DNA from: Pyropia yezoensis
Lineage: Eukaryota > Rhodophyta > Bangiophyceae > Bangiales > Bangiaceae
Direction: 5' to 3'
Length of the DNA: 64,000 bases
NCBI GenBank assembly: GCA_009829735.1
Contig: CM020618.1
Span: forward strand, 30,852,894-30,916,893
Shown: in pieces, positions 41,433 through 52,843 of the stretch
Layout of the letters: each line of letters starts with the position of its first letter
Numbering within the stretch: the stretch's first letter is position 1
Notes under the pieces: generated by a model
What the model saw: the letters and a program-made list of their open reading frames with translations, nothing else
Database searches by the model: none
What the model was told of the DNA's origin: nothing
Position numbers and translations under genes: made by a program

Positions 41433-43448
41433 ATGGCCCCTCCGGGCCCTCCCCCCTGGGTAGGGGCCGTCCGCGAGGCGGTCGTCCGCATCGACGGCCC
41501 CCCGGGGGTTATTGCGGCGGGGGTAGCGGCGGCGCTGGTGGCGGCCCCCCCTGGGGCCGTCCACCAGCGCCTCACCCCTACCGGCGACACGGCGCTGCAC
41601 GTGGCCGCGGGGGCGGGCGCGGCGGTGGCCGTGTCGGCCCTCCTCGACCGCGCCGCGCGGGTGCGGTCGCGCAACGACGCGGGGGAGACGCCCCTCCACG
41701 TGGCCGCCGCGTCGTGGCGGCTCGACGCGGTCATGATGCTGCTCAACCGGCGGGCACCGTTTGGCGCCACCGACCACCGGGGGCGCTCCCCGCTGCACGC
41801 GGTGGCGGCGGGGGTGGGGGTGAGAACACGGGCAAGGGCCGTGGGGGGGGGGGGCGCCGTCCCCGGCGTCCCCGTCGCCGGCGCGCCCGCCGCCACTGAC
41901 GCCGTGCCGCCCATCCACGAGGGCCTGGCCGTCCTTCAGCTGCTCCTCCGCACCGCGGGGCGGCTGGCGGCGACGGAGGTGTCGCGGCCGGCGCCCCCCC
42001 CGCCGTTGGTGGGGGGCGACACGCCCCTCCTCACCGCCGCCCGGGGGGGGTGGCCTGCGCTGATGGAGGCGCTCCTCGCGGCGGGCGCGTCGCCCACCGT
42101 GGGCCGCGATGGCGGCGGCGCGCTGCTCGCCGCGGCGGCGGGGTGTGCGGGCCCACACGGGCCGCTGCCGCCCGCGTCCGACGAAGAGCGTGTCGGGGCG
42201 GTGCGGCTGGTGGGGCGGCTGGGCATCCCGTTTGACACCCCCTACGCGGGCATCACCGTCCTGGGCGCGGTGGTCGCCGCGCCTGCGGGCGTCACCCCCG
42301 CCGTTGTCGCGGCACTCTCCCGCGGCGGCGCGCCCGCCGACCGGCGGGAGCCCCCCAACGGGTGGACGCCCCTCCACACCGTCGTTGCGCGGGGGGCGCC
42401 GCCCGCGCTGGTGCTGGCGCTCGTCCGCTGCGCGGGTGCGCCTGTCGACGCGGCCGCCGCGGGAACGGGCACGACGCCGCTGCACCTGGCCGCCGCGTCA
42501 GGGCGGCTGCCGCTGGTGGCTATGCTCCACCGCCTCCGCGCGACGGTGAGCATCGCGCAAGCCGACGGCGCCACCCCGCTGGGCCTGGCGGTTGTGGGCG
42601 AGCACGCGCCGGTGGTCAAGCTGCTGGCCGAGGCGGCGACGGAAGCGGACGTGGCCGCCGCCGAGGCCGATGCCGCCCGCCGGGGGGGGGGGCGCTCCCC
42701 GCTCACCATCCTGTTCGCAGACCTGCGGCAGCGGCAGGCGAGGGAGCGGGCCGCCAGAGGGGGGGGCGCGGGCTCCGCACCTACTGAGGGGGAGGCGGAG
42801 CGCCCTGCTGGGGGGGATGGTGGGGCGCCCGCCGCGCCACTCCCTGCGGCCGCCGCGGCGGCTGCTGGGCGCGGCGCGGGCGCCGCACCGACCGCCGCGG
42901 GGCGGGCTTCCGAGGCGTCCCCGCTGCGGCCAGGCGCGCCATCCCCGCCGGGGGCACTCAAGGCGTTCCCGGCTAGAGGCGTGCTCACGCAGGGGGCGCC
43001 GCGGCCTTTGCCGGCGGGGGCCGCCCGACCGGTACCGCCTGGGGCTCCCACCGCGTGGCCGACGGGCGCCCCCGCGGCGTCGGCAGCCACCACCACCGCC
43101 GCCGCCGCCGCCGCCTCTCCCGTGCGCGCCGGCGCGGCCACCCCTCCCCCGCGTGCGGGCGGGGCTACCGCCCCCCAGCGCGCCGGCGCGGCCACCCCCC
43201 CCCCGCGTGCCGGCGGGGCTACCGCCCCCCAGCGCGCCGGCGCGGCCACCCCCCCCCCGCGTGCCGGCGCGGCCACCCCCCCCCCCCACGCCCCGGCGCG
43301 GGCACTCACCTGCCAGGTGGCGGCGGGGCTGCGGCCCCCACCACCCCCACGGCGGCCACCCCCGCGCGCACGCCCGCCCCTGCGCATTGCAGCTTGCCAC
43401 CTGGCCTCACCCCGCTCCTCCCCCTGTCGCTGCCGCTGCCGCGGGTGA
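41433..43448 (+). CDS. ankyrin-repeat protein (671 aa)
   Basis: ATG at 41433 (CGGGATGGC). Ankyrin repeats mediate protein binding. Recognisable repeat cores run from residue ~35 to ~430: TPTGDTALHVAAGAGAAVAV, NDAGETPLHVAAASWRLDAV, DHRGRSPLHAVAAG, GGDTPLLTAARGGWPALMEA, NGWTPLHTVVARGAPPALVL, GTTPLHLAAASGRLPLVAML, DGATPLGLAVVGEHAPVVKL and RSPLTILFADL. That is roughly eight repeats with an insertion of low-complexity Ala/Gly in the middle. From ~440 onward the protein is Ala/Pro/Gly-rich with a short tandem repeat (RAGAATPPPRAGGATAPQ, 43120-43290). It stops at a TGA within GGGTGAGG, which is also a good intron donor, so the real gene may splice into the frame that continues to 47212. Partner unknown. 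Confidence 0.8.
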   Translation: MAPPGPPPWVGAVREAVVRIDGPPGVIAAGVAAALVAAPPGAVHQRLTPTGDTALHVAAGAGAAVAVSALLDRAARVRSRNDAGETPLHVAAASWRLDAVMMLLNRRAPFGATDHRGRSPLHAVAAGVGVRTRARAVGGGGAVPGVPVAGAPAATDAVPPIHEGLAVLQLLLRTAGRLAATEVSRPAPPPPLVGGDTPLLTAARGGWPALMEALLAAGASPTVGRDGGGALLAAAAGCAGPHGPLPPASDEERVGAVRLVGRLGIPFDTPYAGITVLGAVVAAPAGVTPAVVAALSRGGAPADRREPPNGWTPLHTVVARGAPPALVLALVRCAGAPVDAAAAGTGTTPLHLAAASGRLPLVAMLHRLRATVSIAQADGATPLGLAVVGEHAPVVKLLAEAATEADVAAAEADAARRGGGRSPLTILFADLRQRQARERAARGGGAGSAPTEGEAERPAGGDGGAPAAPLPAAAAAAAGRGAGAAPTAAGRASEASPLRPGAPSPPGALKAFPARGVLTQGAPRPLPAGAARPVPPGAPTAWPTGAPAASAATTTAAAAAASPVRAGAATPPPRAGGATAPQRAGAATPPPRAGGATAPQRAGAATPPPRAGAATPPPHAPARALTCQVAAGLRPPPPPRRPPPRARPPLRIAACHLASPRSSPCRCRCRG

Positions 43449-46400
43449 GGGGGCCGGCGTCGTCTCCCTTGGGCGGTCAGGGTAGAGGCCGTGGCCGGGG
43501 GGGCGGTGGTTCCGGCAGCCGCGGCGGCGACGGCGGCGGCGGTCACAGGGGCGGCGGCCGCGGTGGCGGCGATGGCGGCGGCCGCGGCGGCGGTGGTGGC
43601 GGCGGCTGGAGCGGTGGCAGCGGCAAAGCGCTTGACACCTCCCAGCGAGGCAACCCCCCCGGTGGCGCCCCCGCCCCTTCATCCCCGACCAGCGGCGGCA
43701 CGGGCACGTCTGAGGAGATCTTAGCGGCGGGGGACGCCAGTCTGGCCGACGCTCCCGCCGGCGCCGCTGCCGGGAGAGAGGTGGTGTCGCCGTCGGCTGC
43801 GGGGAGGGCTGGCCACCTGCCCGCCACCCGTGACCTGCTCCACGCCGCCGGCGTGGCACGTGCCGCTGCTGACATGGGGCGCCAGGCGGTAGCCGCGGCA
43901 CCACCACCACCACCACCGCCACCGCCACCACCACCACCACCACCCCCACCGCCACCTCCACCACCACCGCCACCACCACCACCACCACCGCCGCCACCAC
44001 CGCCTCCCGTCGGCGGCGGCGGCGGCGGCGGCCGTGCGGCAGGGTCTGGCGTTCCAGCGGCGGCGGCGCTGCTCGGCAGCACAACCGCCGCTGCCACGGC
44101 CGCACGCGAGCGCGCCGCCGCCGCCGCGCTGGCAGCCACCACCGGCCGTGCCGCCGCTACTGCCGGCGGTACGGGCGGTGGCACCGCCGCCGCTCGAGAG
44201 CCGCTGTCGGTGGCGGCGGTGGCCCCCGCCGCACCTCTCCGTGGCGCGCCGCCGCCGCCGTCGCCGCCGACGGCGGCAGCGGCGGCGGCAAAACAGACGC
44301 CGGCCGTGGCGGCGGCAGCCGCGGAGGTGGCGGCGGCGGCACCGGCGCAGGGGGCGGCGACGGCGCCCGCCGCGGGCTCCCCCCCCGACTCGGTCCGCCG
44401 TCGACGCGGCCGTGCGGGGCCGCCCCGGTCACCGCCGTCGCGCCTCGTCGCCGTCATTGACCTGGCCGACAGCGACGGGGAGGCGCTGGGGGCGCCGCCG
44501 CCGCCGCCACCGCCGCTGCCGGCAGGCACTGCCGCCGCCTCTGCCGCCCCTGCCGCCGCCCCCACCGCCCCCGCTGCCGCCCCCGCCTCTGCCCCCCAGC
44601 CCGCCGTCGCACGGCCACAGCCACCGCCGCTACTGGCGGCGGCGGGGGTGGCGGCAGAGACCAAACCCGCCGTCGTTACGACGGGTGCGGGGGCGGCGCC
44701 CGACGGGGGGCCCGCCGCGACGGGTGCCGCCGCCGCCGCCGCTGCGCTCGCCTCTGCCGGCGGCACGCCCACCCCCACGGCAACAACCTCCTCCACCACT
44801 GCCGCGGCGGCCGCCGCGGCCACTGCCGCCATCGCCGCCACCGCCGCGGCTCTTGCGTCGCCGGCGCACAGCCCGGCCTCATCAACGGGCTCGGGCGCGT
44901 CAGAGCTCCTCTGCCCGAGCCCGTCTACGCCCAGCGCGTCGGCTTCGGCCGCGCCGGGCGCCACCGACCGCACCGGCGGCGGCGGAGGGCCCGCCGACGG
45001 TGCGGCCGTGGCTAACGGCGCCAGCGGGGCTGTCGGCGACGGCGGCGCGGCGGCGGCGGCGGCGGCGGCCGCGGTGGCGGCGGTGGCGGCGGCGGCGCGA
45101 CTGCACCCGGGCGCTGCGGACAGCGGCGGCACATCGTCGACCAGCACCGTTCCGCACAGCGCGAGCAGCAGGGTGGCGCCGGCCGCCGGGGGGGGTATGC
45201 CCGCCGCCGCCGCCCCCAGCAATGGCGCCCAGGCCGGCGTCGGAGGCGGGGCTGTGGCGGCGGCAGCACCACCACCGCCGCCGCCGCCGCCGTCGCCACC
45301 ACCCCCACCACCCCAACCACCGGTCGCTACTGCCGTCAAGCTTCCCCCCGCCTCCATCGCGGTCGTCCACCCCGCCAGTGCCAGCGCCCCCCCCCCTCCC
45401 TGCCCACCTTCTCCACCAGCCCCCCCGCCAGCCCCTCCGCCCCCAGCAGCGGGTGCGCCCGCCACCGCCGCCGCGCGGCGGCTGGCGCTCCTCGCCGCCC
45501 GCCTCGGCGACGGCAGCGTCGGCAGCGGCATCCGCACAGCGCCCGGCTGGGGCGCCCCGCGAAGAGGCGGGGGGGCGGGTGGGGGGGGGGACGCCGCCGC
45601 CGCCGCCGCCGCTGCCGCCGCCCCGAGGCCAGTAGCCGTGCTTGCGCGGCGCGGTGCGGCCGCTGCGGCGGCGCCAGCGGCCGGCAGTCCCGCGGTCCCA
45701 CCCGTGGCCACGACGACCCCGGCGGTGGGGGCGGCGGCGGCACCCATAGGCGCCGGGGGTGCCCCCGTGGCGCTCTCCCGACGCCCTTCACCACCTCCAC
45801 CCTTGCCTGCAGGGGCGACAACGGCGGGCGAGCCGGGCGCACCGACCGCCCCGCCGCCGGGGTCACCGGCCGCGGCGACCGCCGATGCGCCGCCGTGGCG
45901 GCCCGCGGCGGGGGCGGCGGCGGCGCCAGCGGCGGCGCTTCCGTCTGGCGTTCGCCCACTGCGGACGGCGGCGGCGGCGGTGGCGGCGGCCGCGGTGGTG
46001 TCGCCGCGGACGCCGTCCCCGCCAGAGGCTGACGCGGCGTCGCCCCACTCGGGGGAGGCCCTATCGCCGGCGGCGGGGTGCGCGCCCGGAGGGGTCGCCC
46101 CCCCCGTTGATGGTGGGGGGGAGGGTGGCGGCGGCGGCGGCACCGGCGGCGGCGGCGGCGGCGACGGCGGCACCGGCGGCGGCGGCGGCACCGGCTTGTC
46201 TGCCGTTCCCCGCCCCCCCGACACACCGCCGGCGAGCGGCCGCAGCGCCGACGCGGTGTCGGCGGCGGGCGGCGGCAGCGGCGGTGGCGGCAGCGGCGGC
46301 GCATCCGGCAGGGCTGCCGGCAGCGGCGGCCGCCGGCGGGGTGTTGTCTGCGGGCGGGGCGTCAAGCGCGCCGCCGCCGACCCGCCGTCGGCCGAGGATG

Positions 46401-47212
46401 GCGCCGCCACTGCCGATGGCGGCAGCACCTCTGCCGCTGCCGCCGCCACCGCCGCCGCTGCTGCCGCGGCCGCGGCCGCTGGCGGTGCGCGCGACGTGCG
46501 CCGGCGCACGGCCACCACCACTGTCGCCACTGCCGCGGCGCGGGGCGGCGGCAGCGGCAGCGGCAGCGGCGCGATCAGTGGCGCCACCCGTGGCGCCACC
46601 GACCCGGACGCGACCCCCGCCGTCGCGACAGGGGCGGCAGGGCCGGCCGGGCCGGCAGGGGCAGGCGGGGCGGCGGAGGCGGCGGCGGCGGCGGCGGCGG
46701 CGGCGACAGCGGCGGCGGCGGTGGTCCCCCCCCCGCCCCGCCCCCCCTCCCTCCCCCCCCTCGGCGCGATTGCCGCGGACCTGACGCCCGCCGAGGTGGG
46801 CGCCCGCTTTGCCGCCTCTGCGCGGGGCCTCCCCCCGGCGGCGGTGGCCGCCCTGGCCGCCGCCGTCACCCGCGCGGCGGTCGACCACGACCTGTCGGGC
46901 GGGGTGCTGCTCGCCGCGCCGCCCGCCGACGCGGACGGGCTGGCCGACGCGCTCGTGTCGCGCCACAAGGGGGGGGGGTCGGCGGGCGCCCGCGCGCTCG
47001 CGCGCGCGTTTATCCGCTCGCTGCGGGAGGCGGCGGCCGCGTACGCTGCCTCCAAGGGGGGTGACGGGGGGGGGGGGGGGGAGGGAGGGGGAGGGGTGGG
47101 GGGGGGGGGGGCGACGGGAGGAGGAGGAGGAGGAGGAGGAGGAGGAGGAGGCGGAGGAGGAGGAGGAGGATGGGGAGACGGCGGGCTCGGGGAGGGGGGG
47201 AGGCGTTTTTGA
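43449..47212 (+). CDS. very long low-complexity ORF with RGG box, poly-Pro, SUMO-interaction-like motif and a helical C-terminal domain
   Basis: The frame is open from 43055 to 47212 (TGA) but lacks an early ATG; the first is near 43873, so it is probably an exon, perhaps of the ankyrin gene upstream. Order: Arg/Gly-rich segment (RGRGGGGSGSRGG), Ser/Ala region, ~50-residue poly-proline (43898-44006), then LVAVIDLADSDGEAL at 44441-44490, matching hydrophobic-plus-acidic SUMO-interaction motifs. Over 500 residues of Ala/Pro/Gly follow. Near the C-terminus a compact helical block reads LTPAEVGARFAASARGLPP, VAALAAAVTRAAVDHDLSGG, ADALVSRHK, ARALARAFIRSLREAAA (46775-47045), reminiscent of a SAM-type fold (tentative). 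The opposite strand is also open for 1,344 codons, an effect of extreme GC content. I prefer plus because of the motif-like blocks. Confidence 0.4.
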
Positions 47213-47732
47213 GGGGGCGGACGCCCGACGGACCAGCGGCGACCCGTGTGGACGGCGACCGCGCCCGTGGCGCGCCCCGTTTTTACAATGCGCTCTGGCG
47301 GCCGCGGCGTGCCTGGTCGCGGCAACGGCGGCGGCGGCGCGTGCCCGTGCCGTCGCCGCCACCCTCCTTCTTCGCACCCCCTCTCCTTCCCCCATCCACG
47401 CCCTTCCCACCCCCCCCCCCCCCCCCCCCCCCCCAAGCCATCCGTCTCCCCCCACCCTCCTCCTCGCGCCGCTGAGCCGCCGCTGCCGTGTCCGCCGCCG
47501 CTGTTCCTGCTCTGTTGCCAGGCAGACGACGGTCCGCCGCCCCCGGGCGGGGGCCCCCACGGCGCGGCCGCGGTCACCCCGGCGGCGGCGACGGCGGCGG
47601 CGGCTGGGCCCCGCCCGCCTGCCCGGCGACGACGGCTCCGCAGACGCGGCGGCGGTGGCAGCGGCCGCGGCGGCGGCAGCGGCCGCGGGCGCCGCGCGGG
47701 CGGGGCGGCGCCCCCCGCGGGGCGCGCGTCGG

Positions 47733-49460
47733 TCAGCGGGGCTCAAACGCCGCGACGGCCTCGACGACGAGCGCCACGTGCTCCCGAAAGGACCCCACCG
47801 ACTGCCGCAGCGCGCGGGCGTCGGTCGCACGGAATAGCCTGTCGGGGGGGGGACGGTGGAAAGGGGGGGGGGGGGGGGAGAAGGCGCGCGCGTGCATGCA
47901 AAGCGGGGGGGAGGGGCGACAAGGGCAGGTGGGGAACGCGCATCCGTCGTCGGCGGGGTGCGGTCATCCACACAACCAAAACAAAAGCATGCGGGGGAGG
48001 GAAAACGAAACCAGCAGAGAGCGGGGCGGGGGGGAGGAGGAGGGGGGCGGCAAAAGAGCTGCGCACGTGGCCACACACGGGTCTGTCAGTAAGTAGGGCG
48101 CGTCGGCAGCCGCCGGGGGGGCTCGCGGTCTTTCCCCCCCCCCCTCCTTCTCGCCCCACCCCCTTCCCCTCCCCGCTCGTCCCTCCACAAGTCGATGCTC
48201 CACGCTCCACCACCGTCCCCACCCCCTCCCCCCCCTGGGCGCAACCGCCCCTGCACTGTCCCACGTGCCCGCCCGCAGCCCCCCCTCCCCCCCCCTCCCC
48301 ACCCTCCCCCCCCAGCCCCCTGCCCACAGCCATACACGCTGAGGGCGCACCCGTCCACGCGGAGCGCCTTGGTCACCCGCCGCGGCCGCAGCTCCGCGTC
48401 GGCGCCCAGGGCGGTCGCCGCGGCGGCGGCGGCTCGCGCCGACGGCAGCCGCACCACCACCTCCCTGTCGTCGTGGGCGCCAATGCAAGAGGGGAGAAAG
48501 GGCCGGGGGGGGGGGGGGGGGAGGGGGAAGGAGGGAGGGTGCGGGTGGCCAACGGGTAGCCAGCAGCAGGGCGGCGGTGGAAGCGGCGGCAGACGGCGGC
48601 GAGCGGCAGTAGTAGTAGCAAAGGCGGCAGACGGCCGCGAGCGGGAGTAGTAGTAGCAAAGGCAGCAGCGAGCGGCGGCGGAGATGATCGACAGCGGTGG
48701 GACGGTCCGCGCACCGCCGCCCCCCCCCGCCCCCCAAAGACGCGGTGCGGCAACACGGAACGGAGAGCACAGAGGGGAGCAAGCCGAGCTGCCGCGTTAG
48801 CCCTTTTGCCCCCGTCGGCCACAGCCCGTGGCCGGATGGGGCACCCCCACGCGAGCGGGCCTTCCACCACCCCCGCCCACCCGCGCCACCTATCCACGTG
48901 GCCTCAGCCTCCCCTCCCCCCCCCCTCCCCCCTCCATCCCACCCCAGCCCACCGCACGCGACCACGGCCCACCCCACCCCATCCCGTCCCACCCCACCGC
49001 ACCCCACCCCAACCCACCCCACCGCAAACCTGCCCGACCTCATCCCACGCCCCAACCAGCCCACCCCCCCACACCCACACCCCACAGAACCCCCGTTCCC
49101 ATACTCTGTCACCACCGACGCGGCGTCGGCGGCGTCGAGGGGGGTGCCGCCCACGCCGGCCGCTGCCGCCCCACCACCCACGTCCGCGTCGCTGTCCTCC
49201 TCCGCATCGTCAACGTCGCTGACAACGTCCTCATCATCGTTGGCGCCGTCGGCGTCAAGGCCGCCGGCGGATGCCGGCGGGGCCGCGTCTGGCACTGGTG
49301 CCGCCGACGGCGGTGCCGCCGACGGTGGTGCCGCCGCCGCTGGTGCCGCCGACGCTGGGGCCGCCGCCAGTGCTGCCGCCAGCGCCGCAGACGCCGCCGC
49401 CGTCCCCGCCGAGGCGGGTGCGGGCGGTGGCGCTGCCGCTGGCGCACTCACCCCATCCAT
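47733..49460 (-). CDS. PCC1: PCC1/LAGE3-like KEOPS (EKC) complex subunit, three exons
   Basis: Pcc1 dimerises KEOPS, which makes the t6A modification of ANN-decoding tRNAs. Exons: 49460-49105, 48464-48336, 47838-47733; introns of 640 and 497 bp start with the same GTATGG and end GACAG. The joined frame is 196 residues with matching phases at both junctions. Exon 1 (ATG in GCAGCCATGG) encodes an Ala/Pro-rich then acidic extension (NDDEDVVSDVDDAEEDSDAD). Exons 2-3 give the whole Pcc1 fold: VVVRLPSARAAAAAATALGA, DAELRPRRVTKALRVDGCAL, then FRATDARALRQSVGSFREHV and ALVVEAVAAFEP. Family members are usually ~80-110 residues, so the N-terminal extension is unusual. A donor-like GGTGAGTG right after the ATG is an alternative splice site that would drop exon 1. 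The TGA at 47733 ends the gene. Confidence 0.88.
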
Positions 49461-49789
49461 GGCTGCCGGCGGCCACGGGCGCACCCGCGGGTGACGGAGG
49501 GACGGGGGGGACGGCGCACCGGCGGCGGAGGCGTCGAGGAGGGGGGAACCGGCCAGGCCGCGGGGGGGACGGGTCGTGGTCAGAGCCCACCACCCGCGCG
49601 CGCACGCCCCACGGCCGCGGCTGTAAGGACCGATCGGTACGATTTTCTGTACCGTTTAACGGGTGGTATACCGATTTACCGATTTTGTATCGGCATCTCG
49701 GTACGATAAGTTTATAATAATAATTCCAATTCGTGCACTCAACCGCTGACGCCCAACCAGCGGAACCACACAAAGACAGGGTCCCCCCA
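49461..49789. other. spacer with an AT-rich patch
   Basis: 49,634-49,735 is AT-rich in an otherwise GC-rich setting and repeats CGGTACGA, ACCGATTTACCGAT and similar short motifs in both orientations. No gene seen. It lies between the PCC1 start and the DNA transposon and could hold regulatory DNA. Confidence 0.4.
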
Positions 49790-49827
49790 CACCCCCAGTT
49801 AAGGGCGGACACTAGGGTTCAGAGCGA
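49790..49827 (+). repeat. left terminal inverted repeat
   Basis: 38 bp, complementary to the right end apart from one ~10-bp gap. Confidence 0.88.
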
Positions 49828-50317
49828 ATATTGCATTACATCCAACACGTGCCACGTTCGGGCCACTTCTCTCCCGACACGGCTTCCTGGTTGGACGAGA
49901 GAAAACATATACGTCTATATACGACAAGAAAAACAGGAGCAAGAACACAAAAGAAGGAACAAGAGAACAAAGAGGTACGGCACTGTCCTTCTCATAGACC
50001 CAAAAAATGCCCCATAATGCGGGCCTTTTTTTCCATGCAAAAAAAGGCGTTACCTCACTTGTGCTTCGGCAATTACCCCGAGCGCGAATTCAACTTTCAG
50101 GGGCTCTTGCCCTTGCATGTAAATTTCACACTCTTTCGGGAATCGGTCTGATCCGGAGCGCAAATCAAACGGCCCCACCCGCTCCTGCTTGAGCCCACGG
50201 TCAGATCCGGACATCAGAGCGTCACACGCGGCGCCTTCCCTCTCCCCGTCAGATCACACATCGTGACGTCCGCCGAGCACCGTGGCATCCTACCGGGTGA
50301 ACGTCGGGTCCGCCGCC

Positions 50318-52843
50318 ATGGCCCCACACGATGTCCCCACTCCCCCTGGTGCGTGCTGTTCACTTCTGCACCCGTTGGTTTCGACCGATGGGCCCCCCAC
50401 CATCACCCCCACACCGGGTATCCTCGCACTCCTTTGGGGACCGCAGGTGGCGCTGGAGCAGGCGGCGCGCGCTCCGCGAGACCGGATGATGGTCTGTCGT
50501 GCATGCCGGTCTCTGGCTACCCGACGGGCTCTTGCTTCCCAGCACGGTGGCCCCGGAGAGGCTCCTCACAGCGGCTGTGGGTTGGCACCTGTGGACGGGC
50601 TGCGTACGCGTGCAGCTGCGCTGCCTTGCGCCGCGTGTGAGGCCTCCGCTGCCGCCTCGCGTCTCGTTACGACGGTAGGAGCATGCGCGCTGGACGTGGC
50701 GCCCGCTCCCCCCACCCGCACGGCTGGTGAGGCGATCACAGTCGTACGGTCATCTTTTGCCTGGATGGACGCCGCGCAGCGTGAGGAGGTGCTGGGCATC
50801 GTTCGGATGTACCTTGAGCTGATGAAGCCCCTGGAGGTGCGGGCGCGCTGGGGCAACGGCCGACCGATGCTGTACCGGCGCCTGAGCGTCCCTCTTGGTG
50901 CAGATGTGGGTCGTCGCCAGCTGCGGCGTCGCTCCTCGTTCGCTTGGGACACTCTGTCGAGCCTGTGCGAGTCCCGCGTGGACTCGTACCAGACGTTGAT
51001 TGGCGACCTCAGCCGGAGGGCTGCACGTGACGGCGTCATTGCGGTGGTGCCACGACGCGCGCTGGCTCCTCTTCCGGTCGATGTGCAGGCCAAGTTCGTT
51101 GTTGCTCGGAACCTGACCCAGGAGACGTGGGCGGCTCTGCGTCGTCTCCAAGGTGGACCCGCCAGCGGCCTGGCCAGCCGAGAGGTGATGCGTGCCGGGT
51201 TGAGGGCTGAGTACACCAAGAGCAGCAACCTCGTGACCTCCACGGAGGTTGGAGCGACGCTCGCTAGCGTTCGGGCAGCGCTAGAGGCGATGGTTGAGCG
51301 CCTGTGGCGGAGTGGGATGTTCATCGAGCGCGAGCTGGCGGGCAAGTCTACGAACGCCGTCGTTGTGCTTTTCGGGATGGACAAGGGGGGGACCCAGAGC
51401 ACGTGCAAGGCGGTCTTGGGGTGTGGCAACCAGGAGCATCCCTGCAGCCGGGAGAACACCATCCTCTTTGGGGCCTTCCCATGTCGGAAGGATGACTACG
51501 CCGCTCAAGCAACAATGGCGGACCTCTTCTCGGACGACATTGAGGACCTGCGGAGCAATGGCATGACTGTCGGGGACCAGCTCAGGCCGGTCCACCTCAT
51601 CATGATGGGAGACTATGCCTTCGTGACGACGCACCTGGGGCACGCGGGAGCCACGTGTCGGATGCCTTGCCTGTACTGTACTGCGTGGGCGCGGCCAACG
51701 AAGGTGAACGCCGAGCACCTGCATGAGTATGGCAACATGCAAGCTGGAAGCAAGGCGGGGGGTCGGCTCCGTACGATCCAGAACGCTGATGACATGGCGC
51801 TTGCGTACCAAGATGTGCCGCTGGCGGGCATGGACGAGCCCTTGGACATGACCGAGCACCTCTCCATTGAGCGGAAGCCCCTCCTGGTCATTGACGTTGC
51901 TGACATCGCCCCAATGCCGCTGCACGTGACGCAGGGTGGCACGGGCTACCTTCCTATCCTCGGCGTTGAAGCGGTTGTCTTCGATTAAGGGCCGGAGAAG
52001 GCGGCTGAGTACTCCATGGCAATGGCCGAGGTCCTCCGGTCCGGCGTGGGTGTATGCCCGGCTCCGTACCACGGGGGCGCGTTCGCTGGAAAGCAGTGCC
52101 ACAAGATTGCTGCTAAGCTGGAGCTCTTGTGCGACCTGCTGGACACTTTCGTGCCCGCATCGCGCGCGCGTGCCTATCGCGATGCGTGCACTCTCTGGGG
52201 CTCTATCATCCCCGTCATGAACCGGGCTGAGATCATCCCGCCGGCGGAGCGAGCCACCTTCCGTCGACGAGTAGCTGCCTTTGTTGACGGCCTCATTGCG
52301 GACTTTGAGTGGTGCAGTGTCATCCCCAAGTTCCACATCCTCTGCTGCCATGCGCCTGACTTCCTGGACCGGCATGGATCCATTGGCCTCTGCAGTGAGC
52401 AAGGCTTAGAGGCGTGGCATGGGCATGACAACCAGAACAACAAGGCCCTTGTTGGAGCCACCTTCCTGGAGCGCTGTGTGCGACTGCTGCAGAAAGCGGC
52501 CGTGGGATGCGGCTTAGACGACTCATCGTTCAACCTCGGCAAGCGTCGGGCCGCCGCGGCGGCTGGAGCTCGCAAAGCGACTAAGAAAACCGACATGCGC
52601 ACGACTAGTGCCAAGATAGCAGCCGGGAGCAGCCCTGGGGAGTCGGCAGCGTGTCTTGAGATGCGCGAGGACGACATGAACAAGTGGGCGACCAATACGG
52701 CCGCAGGGGCTGTGACCGAGATAGCTGCTTATCGTCAGAGAAAGGATAAGGCAGTAGCAGCGGAGGAGGCCGAAGCGGAGGCCGACGATGCCTTGCTTGC
52801 TGCCGCAGAGGAAATGTGCCTTGCCATCTTGCTTGGCGATTAA
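50318..52843 (+). pseudogene. transposase-like protein, single in-frame TAA
   Basis: The start chosen is ATG 50318 in a near-ideal context (GCCGCCATGG). The frame runs 841 codons to TAA 52841, broken only by TAA at 51986-51988. N-terminal Cys pairs (MVCRACRS, LPCAACEA) suggest a zinc module. Further in are VVLFGMDKGGTQSTCKAVLG (an acidic catalytic candidate), CGNQEHPCSRENT, HLIMMGDYAFVTTHLGHAGA followed by CRMPCLYC, then VIDVADIAPMPLHVTQGGTG. After the stop: CPAPYHGGAFAGKQCHKIAA, VIPKFHILCCHAPDFLDRHG and SEQGLEAWHGHDN. This arrangement (GD..F..., C..PC.YC, PLH.T.G, YHGG.F.G..CHK, EQG.E..H) is one I associate with transposase-like genes common in animal and algal genomes; I cannot name the superfamily securely. 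The flanking inverted repeats support the role. The TAA makes this copy presumably inactive. Confidence 0.7.

Noticed and set aside
43543-47577. 1,344-codon minus-strand ORF
   Set aside because: It mirrors the plus-strand frame. Its residues are mostly Ala/Gly/Pro complements of the plus reading, without any motif-like block; long antisense frames are expected in DNA this GC-rich.
49449-49460. Ultra-short first PCC1 exon ending at the GTGAGT after the ATG
   Set aside because: The long exon 1 ending at 49105 joins exon 2 in perfect phase with a donor identical to that of intron 2, so it is the better model.
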